Translations under genes and position numbers: made by a program
Notes under the pieces: model-generated
Told to the model about the DNA's origin: nothing
Seen by the model: the letters and a program-made list of their open reading frames with translations, nothing else
Databases searched by the model: none
DNA from: Gemmatimonadota bacterium
Lineage (GTDB): Bacteria > Gemmatimonadota > Gemmatimonadetes > Gemmatimonadales > Gemmatimonadaceae
Length of the DNA stretch: 64,000 bases
Reading direction: 5' to 3'
NCBI GenBank assembly: GCA_003155795.1
Contig: PMEM01000004.1
Coordinates: 62,001-126,000 of the forward strand
In this document: piece by piece, positions 8,452 through 17,067 of the stretch
Numbering within the stretch: position 1 is the first letter of the stretch
How the letters are laid out: each line of letters opens with the position of its first letter

Positions 8452-9666
8452 TTACAACCCTCCTGCGTCGCCGACAGCAAGTACTTCATGCTCCTCACCT
8501 TCGACATCTACCACGGACTCGAGTAACTGCGCAACGTCGTAATCGGCGACTCGCGGTGAAGTGCCGGTCGCCTCAGCACGTGCGAGGTCTCTCTCTCGTG
8601 CCGAAGCAACGTATTTCGCGAAAAACCCTGGATCAAGATTCACGAGTTTTGCTCCACGTTCGACAGCATCAGCTTGCAGCTCGATGCATGCGAGTGCTTC
8701 GGCGGTTTCGCTCAGTTCGCTCGCGACAAAGTAGGGATCTGTACATGCGATATTGACGTGCGCTGGACCGAACCTGGTGAATACGCGCGCATGCTCTTCG
8801 AAGAGCGAAACGCGTGGCAGGTTATGGACAGCGCGCGCCAGGCCAGGAGCATCACCAGCCCGAAGCAGTTCGTTCGCATCGACATCTGCAGGCATGCGTA
8901 CCACACTGATGGCTACGCCAGCGCGCGCCAATTTCCTTCCGCCTCGAAGGATTCCATCAAATCCACCTTCGTCAGCATCCAGCATCAGCACTACATGCTT
9001 GGCACGACTGCTCAGCAGGGCGAGTCGCTCACCGGAGAGTTCTTTGCCGTGCCATGCGACTGCAGGCGGCAAAGACGGGTCGCACTCCCGCGCGGCCGCG
9101 AGTGACAGTTGATCGAGTTCGCCCTCGACTGCGATGACCGTATGCGCGTCAAGCGGAAGTCTGTCAAATCCGAACATCGCTCCCGAGAGTGCGCTAGACG
9201 TGGCATCGAATCGACGAGCATCTTCGCTCACCTCGCCGGTTACAGCACGATACTTGATCCCAATGACCTGTCCAGAAGGATCTGTGAGGGGGAGTGCGAT
9301 GTATCCTCCACCGCGGGGTTTGTCACAAAGCCCTTTTCGGTCGTAGCTACGAACAGCAATACCGACGGAGAGCATAACATCATCAGAGTGGCCGAGCGCC
9401 CTCAGTGTGTCTGAGAGCATTGAACCTCCAGACTCGTCGGCGGATGCCGGAAGGTACCCAACACCGTACGACCGGGCGATTGACTCAGGGATCGCGCGGG
9501 AGTGGGTCAGGTAGTGACACGCCACCTTTCCATCCGGAGCCCAGAGGTACCCTTGGAGGATCCGTACTGCGTCAGCGAGTAAGCGGCTTTCTGGAGACGC
9601 TGTTACTCCTGGCGAAGGATCCTTACCCGGAGCAATGGCCAGAAGTTCTGAATTGGTATCGACCAT
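8452..9666 (-). CDS. DnaG-like primase catalytic core (TOPRIM), no zinc finger
   Basis: 404 residues from the ATG at 9666. A DnaG-type N-terminal catalytic region (ESIARSYGVGYLPAS, YIALPLTDPSGQVIGIKYRAV) leads into a TOPRIM domain with AVEGELDQLSL (Glu near 182) and VLMLDADEGG (DxD near 231-233), the metal-binding residues of this fold. The N-terminal CHC2 zinc finger of normal DnaG is missing, and only a helical tail follows the TOPRIM domain. The ATG overlaps the stop of the upstream gene by one base (TGATG). The zinc module may be supplied in trans by one of the CHC2 proteins at 15514 or 20920. Activity as a primase or TOPRIM nuclease is inferred. Confidence 0.8.
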   Translation of the reverse strand: MVDTNSELLAIAPGKDPSPGVTASPESRLLADAVRILQGYLWAPDGKVACHYLTHSRAIPESIARSYGVGYLPASADESGGSMLSDTLRALGHSDDVMLSVGIAVRSYDRKGLCDKPRGGGYIALPLTDPSGQVIGIKYRAVTGEVSEDARRFDATSSALSGAMFGFDRLPLDAHTVIAVEGELDQLSLAAARECDPSLPPAVAWHGKELSGERLALLSSRAKHVVLMLDADEGGFDGILRGGRKLARAGVAISVVRMPADVDANELLRAGDAPGLARAVHNLPRVSLFEEHARVFTRFGPAHVNIACTDPYFVASELSETAEALACIELQADAVERGAKLVNLDPGFFAKYVASARERDLARAEATGTSPRVADYDVAQLLESVVDVEGEEHEVLAVGDAGGL

Positions 9667-12155
9667 CAAATCGCCCTCACCGCTACAGATGCGATCGAGC
9701 CGGCGACCTCGATCATTTCTACTGATTCTTCTGGTACATTCGAGTCCACATGGATCACGCTCGACTCGGATCTCCCCCGCTCAAAGCTCAAACTCTCGCC
9801 GTCGGGAGAAAAGCGTAGCCAAGCGGATGCTTCGATCATTTCTCCGTTCTGCTTCGTACGCGCAACTTCCTGCGCCGTCCCGGAGGCACGTACAATATCC
9901 AGTGCGTCGTTCAAAGCGGTCGGCGACGAATACACGCGAGGCGGCTTCGCCCTCGAAGTGAATTTGGCCGCCGAAACGATATATTCGTGCTGCCCATCGT
10001 CGACGCTTAAATGACCTGTGCCAACCGATGGGAGAATTGCTACTTGTGCACTCGCTCCCAAGTTGCGGACGGGCTTGTCAAAGTCCAGTGGACGACCCAC
10101 TCCAAGACCACTCGCAGCCACGGAGAGCGTGCTCGAGAGGAATGCGACCTTGTCTTCCGTCAAGGCGAGTCGGCGATCCGGAGTTTCTGCGCCAGAGGCA
10201 AATTCGAATACTGAATTGCCCAACTCCTTGATAACGGCTATCATCCCAGCGCGTTCCGGCCCGATCGTTAAGGAAGAATCCCCAGCTTCGATCAAAATGC
10301 CGCCGTCCTTTCGAACAACAGATACGGCTACTCCGTCGCCCGGGTTCGCAACGAGCGCCGGGTCACTGTGTGCGGCAGCGGCACGAACCGCGATTAACTC
10401 ATCACCCCACAATGCTATTAGATCTGAAGGAGACGCGTTGAGTGCCGACTTCAGGAGTACTGCCTTGGACATATCTGTGGGCCGAGCACTCCAAGTACTC
10501 ACGACGAAATTCGTGTGGGCGCCTTCGCGCTGTCCCGGGACCTCGGCTATCATTACCGCGGTATCGTTTTTCGTGTCGCATAGTACGGCTACGTTATAGT
10601 CCACTGCGTGAAGTCCGTAGGCCGCAGGCGGGACAAGGAGATGTTCTCGGAGTCCCGCAGAGCGTGCACCACGATCCGTAACGCGGATTGCGAATTCACT
10701 GAGTAGTGAAGCCTGAGATGGCACGCGGATCCGACGTATTGATCCAACTCCTATCTCGTCAGGAATCAAATTCCGAACAGTAAGTTGGCGACTGCTACGC
10801 TGAGAGTCTTGGCGTTTTCGGCGGGCCCGCTGCTTTGCAACTGAATCCAATCTCAACGCGGTGACTCCAGCCGCAATTGAGATACGGTCCAGTGCATCCG
10901 GAGACAAGGTTGCTGCCGGCCATAGATCAGCCACAATCTCAGCCTGGGCCCTTTCGTCTGGAGAGAGCTCGTGCATCGCCTCATCATCCAGCTTGCCGTG
11001 AGCCCGGAGCGCTCCACGCAGAACGTGTATAGGCACCGCGGTGAGCCTAAGCGCGAATGAAGCGTCTAACTCACGAACCTCACCTTTAGAGACGAGCGTG
11101 ATAATGCGGCTGGTTTCGGCGTCGAGCGAGCCGTCGCCGGTCGAGTCAGTACGTTCCAACACCGCCCGCGTCGATTCGTACGGCGGCCGGGCAGCAGAGA
11201 CTCCCTTATGAGACACGATCAGAGCGAGCCGATCTGCCTGGCTTGGGATCAGTGTTGGTGACGAGAGGCCTGTCGTGTCTCCCACGTCACTGCTAAACAT
11301 GGATGCAACCACGGCATATGGTACAGCGGTTCGAACTGTCGCCGGCACTCGTTCCCGCGCATCATGGCAGGCTGCGAGCAGTATCATCGTGTGGCAATAA
11401 TCTCGTTCGATCTCTGAAACCTCCGTGGTGGTCTCGAGAGAAAGCAGTGATCTATCGGCCGCGGCGGATAGAATTGCCTTACTCGGAGTGTCGAGCTCCT
11501 CGATCACATCATTTGCCGCCAACACCCAAGCTGGCGCCTCAGTTGTCCACACCTCGTACTCACGATTGGCCAGAGACAGTCGGGCGCTTCTCACGAAACG
11601 TTCCAGTGCCACATCTTCTTGTAGCATGTCTCGATCGCGATTGGCGAGCATCGCACCACGAACCCCGAATGCCGCCATCAGTGGGAGTGGAGCATCATCT
11701 GCAATCGCTGAAGACGTTAAGGCGCGCATTACGGCCGTTCGCCCTGTTGGACGAGACCGTGTTGCCTCGATAGTAGTTGCCATCGCTCCAACCGATAGCG
11801 AGAGTGGTGGCGCACTGGAATCCATCCCGATGCCGATCTCTGCAATTGCCCGTTGTAATTCCTTCGCATCGGTCGCTGCCACCATCGCCACAGCGGCGGT
11901 CACGGTCGCGTCCCGTACCTGAGTACGGAAAGCCCCATCCTCGCTCTCGAGGCTAATCCCGAAGTCTGGATCATAGATCACGCGAACAATGGGATCATCG
12001 AGATTCGAGCCTGATGCAGCAGACATCATGCGCTGCAAGCGCGCCCTCAGAACGAGCGGACCGAGGGCGTCCTGCAGCGCACTGGCGGGAACTCTGGCTG
12101 AAGCAGAGTGCAGCGCGTTACGGGGGGTAAGATCCGATTCGAGAAAAGGTGACAT
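9666..12155 (-). CDS. Large hypothetical protein
   Basis: 829 residues, unrecognised. The first 400 residues are Ala-rich and helical; the second half is more beta-rich and reads like repeated sandwich segments (VAVSVVRKDGGILIEAGDSSLTIG and following). There is no signal peptide, membrane span or nucleotide-binding loop. It is translationally coupled to the TOPRIM gene downstream and follows a 68-bp gap after the next gene upstream. Size and position make it a candidate structural component of the 59-15235 cluster, but this is a guess. Confidence 0.55.
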   Translation of the reverse strand: MSPFLESDLTPRNALHSASARVPASALQDALGPLVLRARLQRMMSAASGSNLDDPIVRVIYDPDFGISLESEDGAFRTQVRDATVTAAVAMVAATDAKELQRAIAEIGIGMDSSAPPLSLSVGAMATTIEATRSRPTGRTAVMRALTSSAIADDAPLPLMAAFGVRGAMLANRDRDMLQEDVALERFVRSARLSLANREYEVWTTEAPAWVLAANDVIEELDTPSKAILSAAADRSLLSLETTTEVSEIERDYCHTMILLAACHDARERVPATVRTAVPYAVVASMFSSDVGDTTGLSSPTLIPSQADRLALIVSHKGVSAARPPYESTRAVLERTDSTGDGSLDAETSRIITLVSKGEVRELDASFALRLTAVPIHVLRGALRAHGKLDDEAMHELSPDERAQAEIVADLWPAATLSPDALDRISIAAGVTALRLDSVAKQRARRKRQDSQRSSRQLTVRNLIPDEIGVGSIRRIRVPSQASLLSEFAIRVTDRGARSAGLREHLLVPPAAYGLHAVDYNVAVLCDTKNDTAVMIAEVPGQREGAHTNFVVSTWSARPTDMSKAVLLKSALNASPSDLIALWGDELIAVRAAAAHSDPALVANPGDGVAVSVVRKDGGILIEAGDSSLTIGPERAGMIAVIKELGNSVFEFASGAETPDRRLALTEDKVAFLSSTLSVAASGLGVGRPLDFDKPVRNLGASAQVAILPSVGTGHLSVDDGQHEYIVSAAKFTSRAKPPRVYSSPTALNDALDIVRASGTAQEVARTKQNGEMIEASAWLRFSPDGESLSFERGRSESSVIHVDSNVPEESVEMIEVAGSIASVAVRAI

Positions 12156-12223
12156 TGTCAGGCAATGAGGATGGACAGCGGGTGGGACACAATCAGAGAA
12201 GACAGCCCCAGATGGGTGCAGTT

Positions 12224-12955
12224 CTACAACACCGCCGAGCCCTCCGATCCAGTAGTCCGCTTTTCTGCAGCCTTAACGACATCTACCAGTGCCTGCCTAT
12301 AGGCCAGCGGCAAAACGCCGCTGATAGAGGCCGGTGCTTGGCGTTGGATGAGGGCGAAGGTGTCAGCCAGTACTGCCGACGCATCGGAAATCATCAACGA
12401 GGTTGGCGGAAAGCATGACATAGGTTCACGCGATCTAGTTGATTGCCCAGCTACAGCTTCGATAAACGCATTGAGAGTGGAAAGAGTGTCTCTTGGCGAC
12501 CGGAATCGAGGTTCAGCCACGATGACAGAGAAAGGGCTGTCGTGTGCCCAGCACACTTCTAGCGCAAGGCAAGTAGTTACCGGCGACCCAATCGGAATGC
12601 GTATCACTCTTGGCGGTTCTCCGAGCGCCTTTGCGTCTGCGCAAACGACCCCTGCTACCGCGGCAGCGAATGCCACGCATCCAACAACGTCGCGCGTGTC
12701 ATCTGGAAACTGATGTGAGTTCCCTTCACTGTTGCTGCGCCTCTCCTGCACGATCAGTGTGAGCCTCGTCGTACCGTGCGCATCGTAAAGCCACCGAAGC
12801 GCCAGATACCCCGGCATGCACTGAACAGCAACGTGAGGTAAAGGCACGCGGGCGCTCGGCGGCTGTGGTGCATTCACGCACTCGTCGATAATGGTCACCG
12901 GTCGGTTAAACTCGCTTCCGATTCGCGCCAGCGCGCGCACGGGTTGCGGCTTCAA
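12224..12955 (-). CDS. Hypothetical protein
   Basis: Up to 243 residues, unrecognised. The longest reading starts with TTG at 12955 and overlaps the upstream gene by 50 bases. GTG codons at 12940 and at 12898 (8 bases after the upstream stop) are plausible shorter starts. An Ala/Val/Cys-rich stretch near residue 95 (VVGCVAFAAAVAGVVCADA) could be a buried helix. No motif points to a function. Confidence 0.5.
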   Translation of the reverse strand: MKPQPVRALARIGSEFNRPVTIIDECVNAPQPPSARVPLPHVAVQCMPGYLALRWLYDAHGTTRLTLIVQERRSNSEGNSHQFPDDTRDVVGCVAFAAAVAGVVCADAKALGEPPRVIRIPIGSPVTTCLALEVCWAHDSPFSVIVAEPRFRSPRDTLSTLNAFIEAVAGQSTRSREPMSCFPPTSLMISDASAVLADTFALIQRQAPASISGVLPLAYRQALVDVVKAAEKRTTGSEGSAVL

Positions 12956-13748
12956 TCAAACGCGGCATCGCGTTCACGATCGGCAGGTCCGAAGGGGGAA
13001 TGTTTGCAGGGGGTGAATCGTCCGGGCCCGGAAAGCACTCCAGTAGGCCTAACACGAGACCTATAGCGACCAATGTCAGAGCGTCCGTCCGGTTGAGTGG
13101 TGCCGAGTTCAGCATCGTGAAGAAGATGAACGACGGTTGCATGGAGAGTCGGACGGGTGGGAGCTGTGCTACGTCCGGGGCGGGACGCCCAGCCTCGCGC
13201 GCCGCCTCCCAGACTTCGTCAATCTCCGCCTCCCATGCTTCTACAAATGCCTGCACGAGTGGCTCATAAAATCCGCTCGCATCCTGGACCATTGCAACGT
13301 CGATTGTAACCTTGTTGTCTTCCGAGAACACGAACTCGCGGCGACCGCCAAAGTCAATCTCTCTTGCTTGTGCCAACATGGCCGCGAACTGTTCCTGACG
13401 GGAAATTCTCGGTAGGGGTCGCACGGCTCGCTCTCGTATATCTGAGATTTCCTTCTGAATTGAGACAATGAAGGATCGCAGGTCAGTTGCGATCTCATCT
13501 TCGCGGCGAGCAAGTGCGACGTCCGAACCGAAGTCGTAAGGATTGAGACCGGCGAGCGGTATTTCATCCACTTCTGCTTCCTGAACGCAATAGGCATACA
13601 CCTTCTCTAATTCCGCAACTGCTGGCGTGATATACAGGCTTTCGATCAAGTTGAATCGATCCGCGAGCCGCTCCTCTGGGGTAGCATCCCCTTCACGAAG
13701 GTCAACGGAGTGTGAGGATGACGTTTGTGATGGCAACGAGATAGTCAT
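12906..13748 (-). CDS. Hypothetical protein with C-terminal hydrophobic segment
   Basis: 280 residues from the ATG at 13748 (MTISLPSQ), which lies 2 bases after the stop of the gene upstream. A longer reading to 13856 would overlap that gene by over 100 bases and looks spurious. The body is acidic and helical. Near the C-terminus, LTLVAIGLVLGLLECF could be a membrane or buried helix. No family recognised. Confidence 0.55.
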   Translation of the reverse strand: MTISLPSQTSSSHSVDLREGDATPEERLADRFNLIESLYITPAVAELEKVYAYCVQEAEVDEIPLAGLNPYDFGSDVALARREDEIATDLRSFIVSIQKEISDIRERAVRPLPRISRQEQFAAMLAQAREIDFGGRREFVFSEDNKVTIDVAMVQDASGFYEPLVQAFVEAWEAEIDEVWEAAREAGRPAPDVAQLPPVRLSMQPSFIFFTMLNSAPLNRTDALTLVAIGLVLGLLECFPGPDDSPPANIPPSDLPIVNAMPRLIEAATRARAGANRKRV

Positions 13749-13750
13749 TG

Positions 13751-14272
13751 TTAGCTCAGGCTTAGAGAACGTGGGAAGGAACATGGGTAGATGAACGCGT
13801 CGCCGGTGGACCGGTAAAAGGTGTGAGCTTTTCTTCCTGCGCGTCGTTGCGCACAAGCGAGTCGGCCGTTGATGTCGCCAGCCATGGCACCGTCAACACC
13901 CGGCCAGAAGCGGATCGCAATCTCGAATCGAAACCCGATATCTTGTAGGGCAAGCGCCTCTTCACACGTGATCACATCGAGTGGTAACGCAGCGAGTGGA
14001 TTCCCCAACGGACATCCGGCATCAATGTCCGCGTCGTCTACGACGACCATATCTACATTCGCTGCAACTCTCGATGAGATACCTCGCATGGCCGTCAGTG
14101 CTGCGAGCCATGGGAGTTTCCAGTGCACAAGGTGATACTCGTACGACTCGTACGGCCGGGCCGATGCACTTCTCGCAGCGAGGCGAACGGTTTTCCTGGT
14201 CAACCAATCAACCCGCTTGCTCAGCGACGGGTCGGCTGGGAGCGGTGCGACTCGAATTTCCAGATTGTTCAT
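13751..14272 (-). CDS. Hypothetical protein
   Basis: 173 residues, unrecognised. A GGAGA Shine-Dalgarno sequence just upstream of the ATG supports the start. The sequence has a basic N-terminal half and a VDMVVVDDADIDAG segment near the middle, a beta strand followed by acidic residues, but this is too little for an assignment. It sits in the minus-strand operon 2 bases before the next gene. Confidence 0.5.
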   Translation of the reverse strand: MNNLEIRVAPLPADPSLSKRVDWLTRKTVRLAARSASARPYESYEYHLVHWKLPWLAALTAMRGISSRVAANVDMVVVDDADIDAGCPLGNPLAALPLDVITCEEALALQDIGFRFEIAIRFWPGVDGAMAGDINGRLACAQRRAGRKAHTFYRSTGDAFIYPCSFPRSLSLS

Positions 14273-14293
14273 CTCGTTCTCCGTCGCGTAGGG

Positions 14294-15235
14294 TTAGAGG
14301 GCATGGTGACGAAGGAATGGACGTGCGAGGAAGAGGTCCACTCCACATGCGACAAAGTCGCCGGCGTAATTCAGCTCCCCTGCATTTCGCGCCGCGACAA
14401 CTTTGTAGGCCGCGCGCCCAACACCAGGTACGCGTGCGAGCATAGAGGCGTCCGCGCTCCCTACATCAATCGGGTAGGATTTACGGAGTGTATCCACCGC
14501 AGCGCGGTCGACATCTTGCGGCGACAGTATCGCTCCAATGCTGTCACACGGAATGTCTGATGGGGTGAGGTTCATCGACCACATCGTGTCCACTGCATGT
14601 GCGACACGTTCTATGTGTACAGAACGAGTTTCTGCGCTCAAAGCGATTGCGATCGTGGTAACATGATCTTCACGCTCGAGATCGCGGATTGCATCAAGGA
14701 CGGCGAGATCCGATATAAGTCCCAGTCGGATGCGTGCAATAATTGATCGGCTTGCCGTCGGATAGTCATCACCTCGAGATGGCACTCGCAAGCACTCACG
14801 AAGCACCCCCCAGCGGATTGGATCGTCAGCGATCCACGGCGACGCCGCATCCAACGGGATTACAACTCCAACGTTCGACCATCGATCGTCAGTCCAGAAC
14901 GCCTCGAACATCTCCGCAGTCACGGCTGGCGGTGCCTCGACGTCTGTTGGGATAGACGCCTTGAGAGCAACCGCAACCGCGGCTGCTTGTCGGAGTATCC
15001 CCTCCGCGCCATTCGCGCCTATCGCCGGCTCGTCCGCACTTAGGAGAATTCCACCAGTTCGGCGTCCGCTAGTTGTTGACATGTCGGTTTTGCGAATGGC
15101 AAAAGCAACGGCCTCCGGCTCTGCTTGAAACGCAGCAGCCGAGAGCCGGAAGTGCCAGACATGCGAGACGCGTCCGCGCTCCCCACATAGCATCGGTGCG
15201 GGACGCACGTCGAACAGGGTGGCGCGATCAGGCAT
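14294..15235 (-). CDS. Hypothetical protein with possible helix-hairpin-helix
   Basis: 313 residues from the ATG at 15235, chosen because GGAGG lies about 10 bases upstream; a longer reading reaches 15298. It is probably the first gene of the run down to 2050. Near the C-terminus, DASMLARVPGVGRAAYKVVAAR resembles a helix-hairpin-helix DNA-binding motif (LxxVPGVGxxxA), consistent with a DNA-handling role beside the helicase and primase proteins. The rest is not recognised. HhH call tentative. Confidence 0.55.
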   Translation of the reverse strand: MPDRATLFDVRPAPMLCGERGRVSHVWHFRLSAAAFQAEPEAVAFAIRKTDMSTTSGRRTGGILLSADEPAIGANGAEGILRQAAAVAVALKASIPTDVEAPPAVTAEMFEAFWTDDRWSNVGVVIPLDAASPWIADDPIRWGVLRECLRVPSRGDDYPTASRSIIARIRLGLISDLAVLDAIRDLEREDHVTTIAIALSAETRSVHIERVAHAVDTMWSMNLTPSDIPCDSIGAILSPQDVDRAAVDTLRKSYPIDVGSADASMLARVPGVGRAAYKVVAARNAGELNYAGDFVACGVDLFLARPFLRHHAL

Positions 15236-15513
15236 GAGCCGATCCCCCTCCAGGTACTGAGTTTGAGTTGTTCGCCCAACAGTTTGAGTTTCCTGCAACT
15301 ACGGACCGACTCAGCAACGGTCGCGGTCATTTGAACCGCAACCATACTGGCTTTTGTAATGTGCCTTCTTCCTCCCATCAGGGCAAGGATTTCGTCGTCA
15401 GGTTTTCGAGCAATGGGCCAGCGATCTCTCACTCACCCTCTTGTAGTAGGATCGGCGTCTTACGTGCTGTCTTAATCGTCTTGGATCATGTTCCCTCAAT
15501 TTCTGTTTTTTAA
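15236..15513. promoter_or_regulatory. Divergent intergenic promoter region
   Basis: A 278-bp gap between divergently transcribed genes must hold promoters for both. It contains a direct repeat GTTTGAGTT flanking GTTCGCCCAAC (about 15260-15295). The GGACTGACAACT element is absent. No confident -10/-35 pair was found. Confidence 0.4.
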
Positions 15514-17064
15514 GTGACCGCTCCCCTACCCGGATCACGAACTACATCTCGCCGGCCGACGTCAAGCAGACAGTCGGCGGGGCTCGTCGACGTTGAGGCC
15601 GTGAAGGCTCAACTCGACATCCTCACGTTGGCCCGGTCGTTCCACGGCATCAACCTCAAACAGAAGGGCCCCTTCCACCGTGGAGGATGCCCCTGCTGTG
15701 GTGCGAGTGAGAAGAAGGAGCCCTTTCAGGTTGATCCGCGTCCGACCGGGAAGAAAGGGCCACACTTCCACTGCTTCTCATGCGGAGAAAGCGGCGACGT
15801 CTTCAACCTCTTTGCGTTGCAGCAACGAGGTGACCCGCAGATCCCCAAAAATCAATTCATCGCGACGGTCCGGGCTGCGGCCGAAGCGTACGGGATAACG
15901 ATTCCGGAAGCAGGCTCGGGAACCAGACGTTCACCCGAACAAGTGCTCCGTGGCGAGATCCAGACAGCGTGGGCGAGCGCTCACGAGTATTTGCGTGGGC
16001 GGTTTCTCGACAGGACCGGACGGAATGGGACTGACGAGAATGGCCACAACCGTCCACTTGGAGCAGCATCACGCATCGGGATATTCGATGACGGGTTGGA
16101 AGACCATCTGACAAAGCTCGGGATTTCCAAAGAGGCACGAGCCAGAGCTGGTCTCTCTTCCGAGGATCTCGAGATGTTCGCTCCTGGCGTGGTGCTACTA
16201 CGGATGGCAGGAGGGATCCCAGCAGGGTTATCACAGCAGTTCGCCAATCGAGAATGGGTACATCGTCGATCTTCCGAAACGTTGTTCGAGCCAGCGTTCT
16301 TATCATCTCGCCCGAGCGGTCGACCCGCCAACCGTGTACTGATTCTTGTTGCCGATGCAGACCGGGCTGGGCGACTCGCAGCGAACCTCGCTGCTCTGGC
16401 GCAAGCAGACGAGGATGAGGCACGTCGCGTTGCCACAATCGGGATAGTCGCCGCGCCATTTAACGATCCACTCGATCTCGAGTCTCTGGCACGATCGACG
16501 AAACGCGCAGTCATTCTCGCACCTGGACCTGACACGCCAACACGTGCAACGTCGGAGCAGGGTGCGCGACTGTTCGCAGCCGGCATTGCAGTTCGTGTTG
16601 CCGAGGCAACGCCGTATGCCTCGGGTACTGCCCCTATCGGAGACCGAACCGATCACGGGGTCCGCGCGCTTGATACATGGGATCAGGCCGATGACTACTT
16701 TGCATGGCAGGCGAAGCAGATCCCGAATGCTACAGGACTTGATGCGTGGCAGAAGCGACGAGTCCCCGCTCTGCTGTCTCTCATGCCGGACTCACTGATG
16801 CAGGAAGTCTTTGCTTACCGAGCGAGCCAGGCAGCAGAGGAAGCCTTGCAGCGCATCGGCGCTACAATACATGTCGATGCAAACACACAGATCACCCCAC
16901 AAGAAAACCATGTGCCGGATGGTCCCCCTGCGAAAGGCCGTCGCGTAACTGACAGCATGGGCGAGCCTACTGCAAATCCTACGGACAATGGCGTTGGCGA
17001 GCCATCTCTCGAGGAAGGGACGGTGCTTCCCGCAGAAGACAATACGCTGTCTCTCGGGTTTTAG
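15514..17064 (+). CDS. CHC2 zinc-finger primase-like protein with degenerate TOPRIM
   Basis: 516 residues. The N-terminus has a DnaG-type zinc ribbon with ligands at C59/C62 (CPCC) and C87/C90 (FHCFSCGESGDVFNL). A region near 275-290 (RVLILVADADRAGRLAANLAA) resembles the DxD..AG segment of TOPRIM, and RAVILAPGPDTPT near 331-343 is a similar but degenerate strand. I see no convincing EGxxD glutamate motif, so catalysis is doubtful. The tail (about 440-516) is of low complexity. The start is GTG directly after an in-frame stop, with no Shine-Dalgarno sequence. It converges with the MBL gene, 3 bases apart. Likely a primase accessory or template-recognition protein. Confidence 0.75.
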   Translation: MTAPLPGSRTTSRRPTSSRQSAGLVDVEAVKAQLDILTLARSFHGINLKQKGPFHRGGCPCCGASEKKEPFQVDPRPTGKKGPHFHCFSCGESGDVFNLFALQQRGDPQIPKNQFIATVRAAAEAYGITIPEAGSGTRRSPEQVLRGEIQTAWASAHEYLRGRFLDRTGRNGTDENGHNRPLGAASRIGIFDDGLEDHLTKLGISKEARARAGLSSEDLEMFAPGVVLLRMAGGIPAGLSQQFANREWVHRRSSETLFEPAFLSSRPSGRPANRVLILVADADRAGRLAANLAALAQADEDEARRVATIGIVAAPFNDPLDLESLARSTKRAVILAPGPDTPTRATSEQGARLFAAGIAVRVAEATPYASGTAPIGDRTDHGVRALDTWDQADDYFAWQAKQIPNATGLDAWQKRRVPALLSLMPDSLMQEVFAYRASQAAEEALQRIGATIHVDANTQITPQENHVPDGPPAKGRRVTDSMGEPTANPTDNGVGEPSLEEGTVLPAEDNTLSLGF

Positions 17065-17067
17065 CCC

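Noticed and set aside
12906-13856. Longer 316-residue reading of the 280-residue gene
   Set aside because: It would overlap the upstream gene by more than 100 bases; the ATG at 13748 sits 2 bases after that gene's stop.
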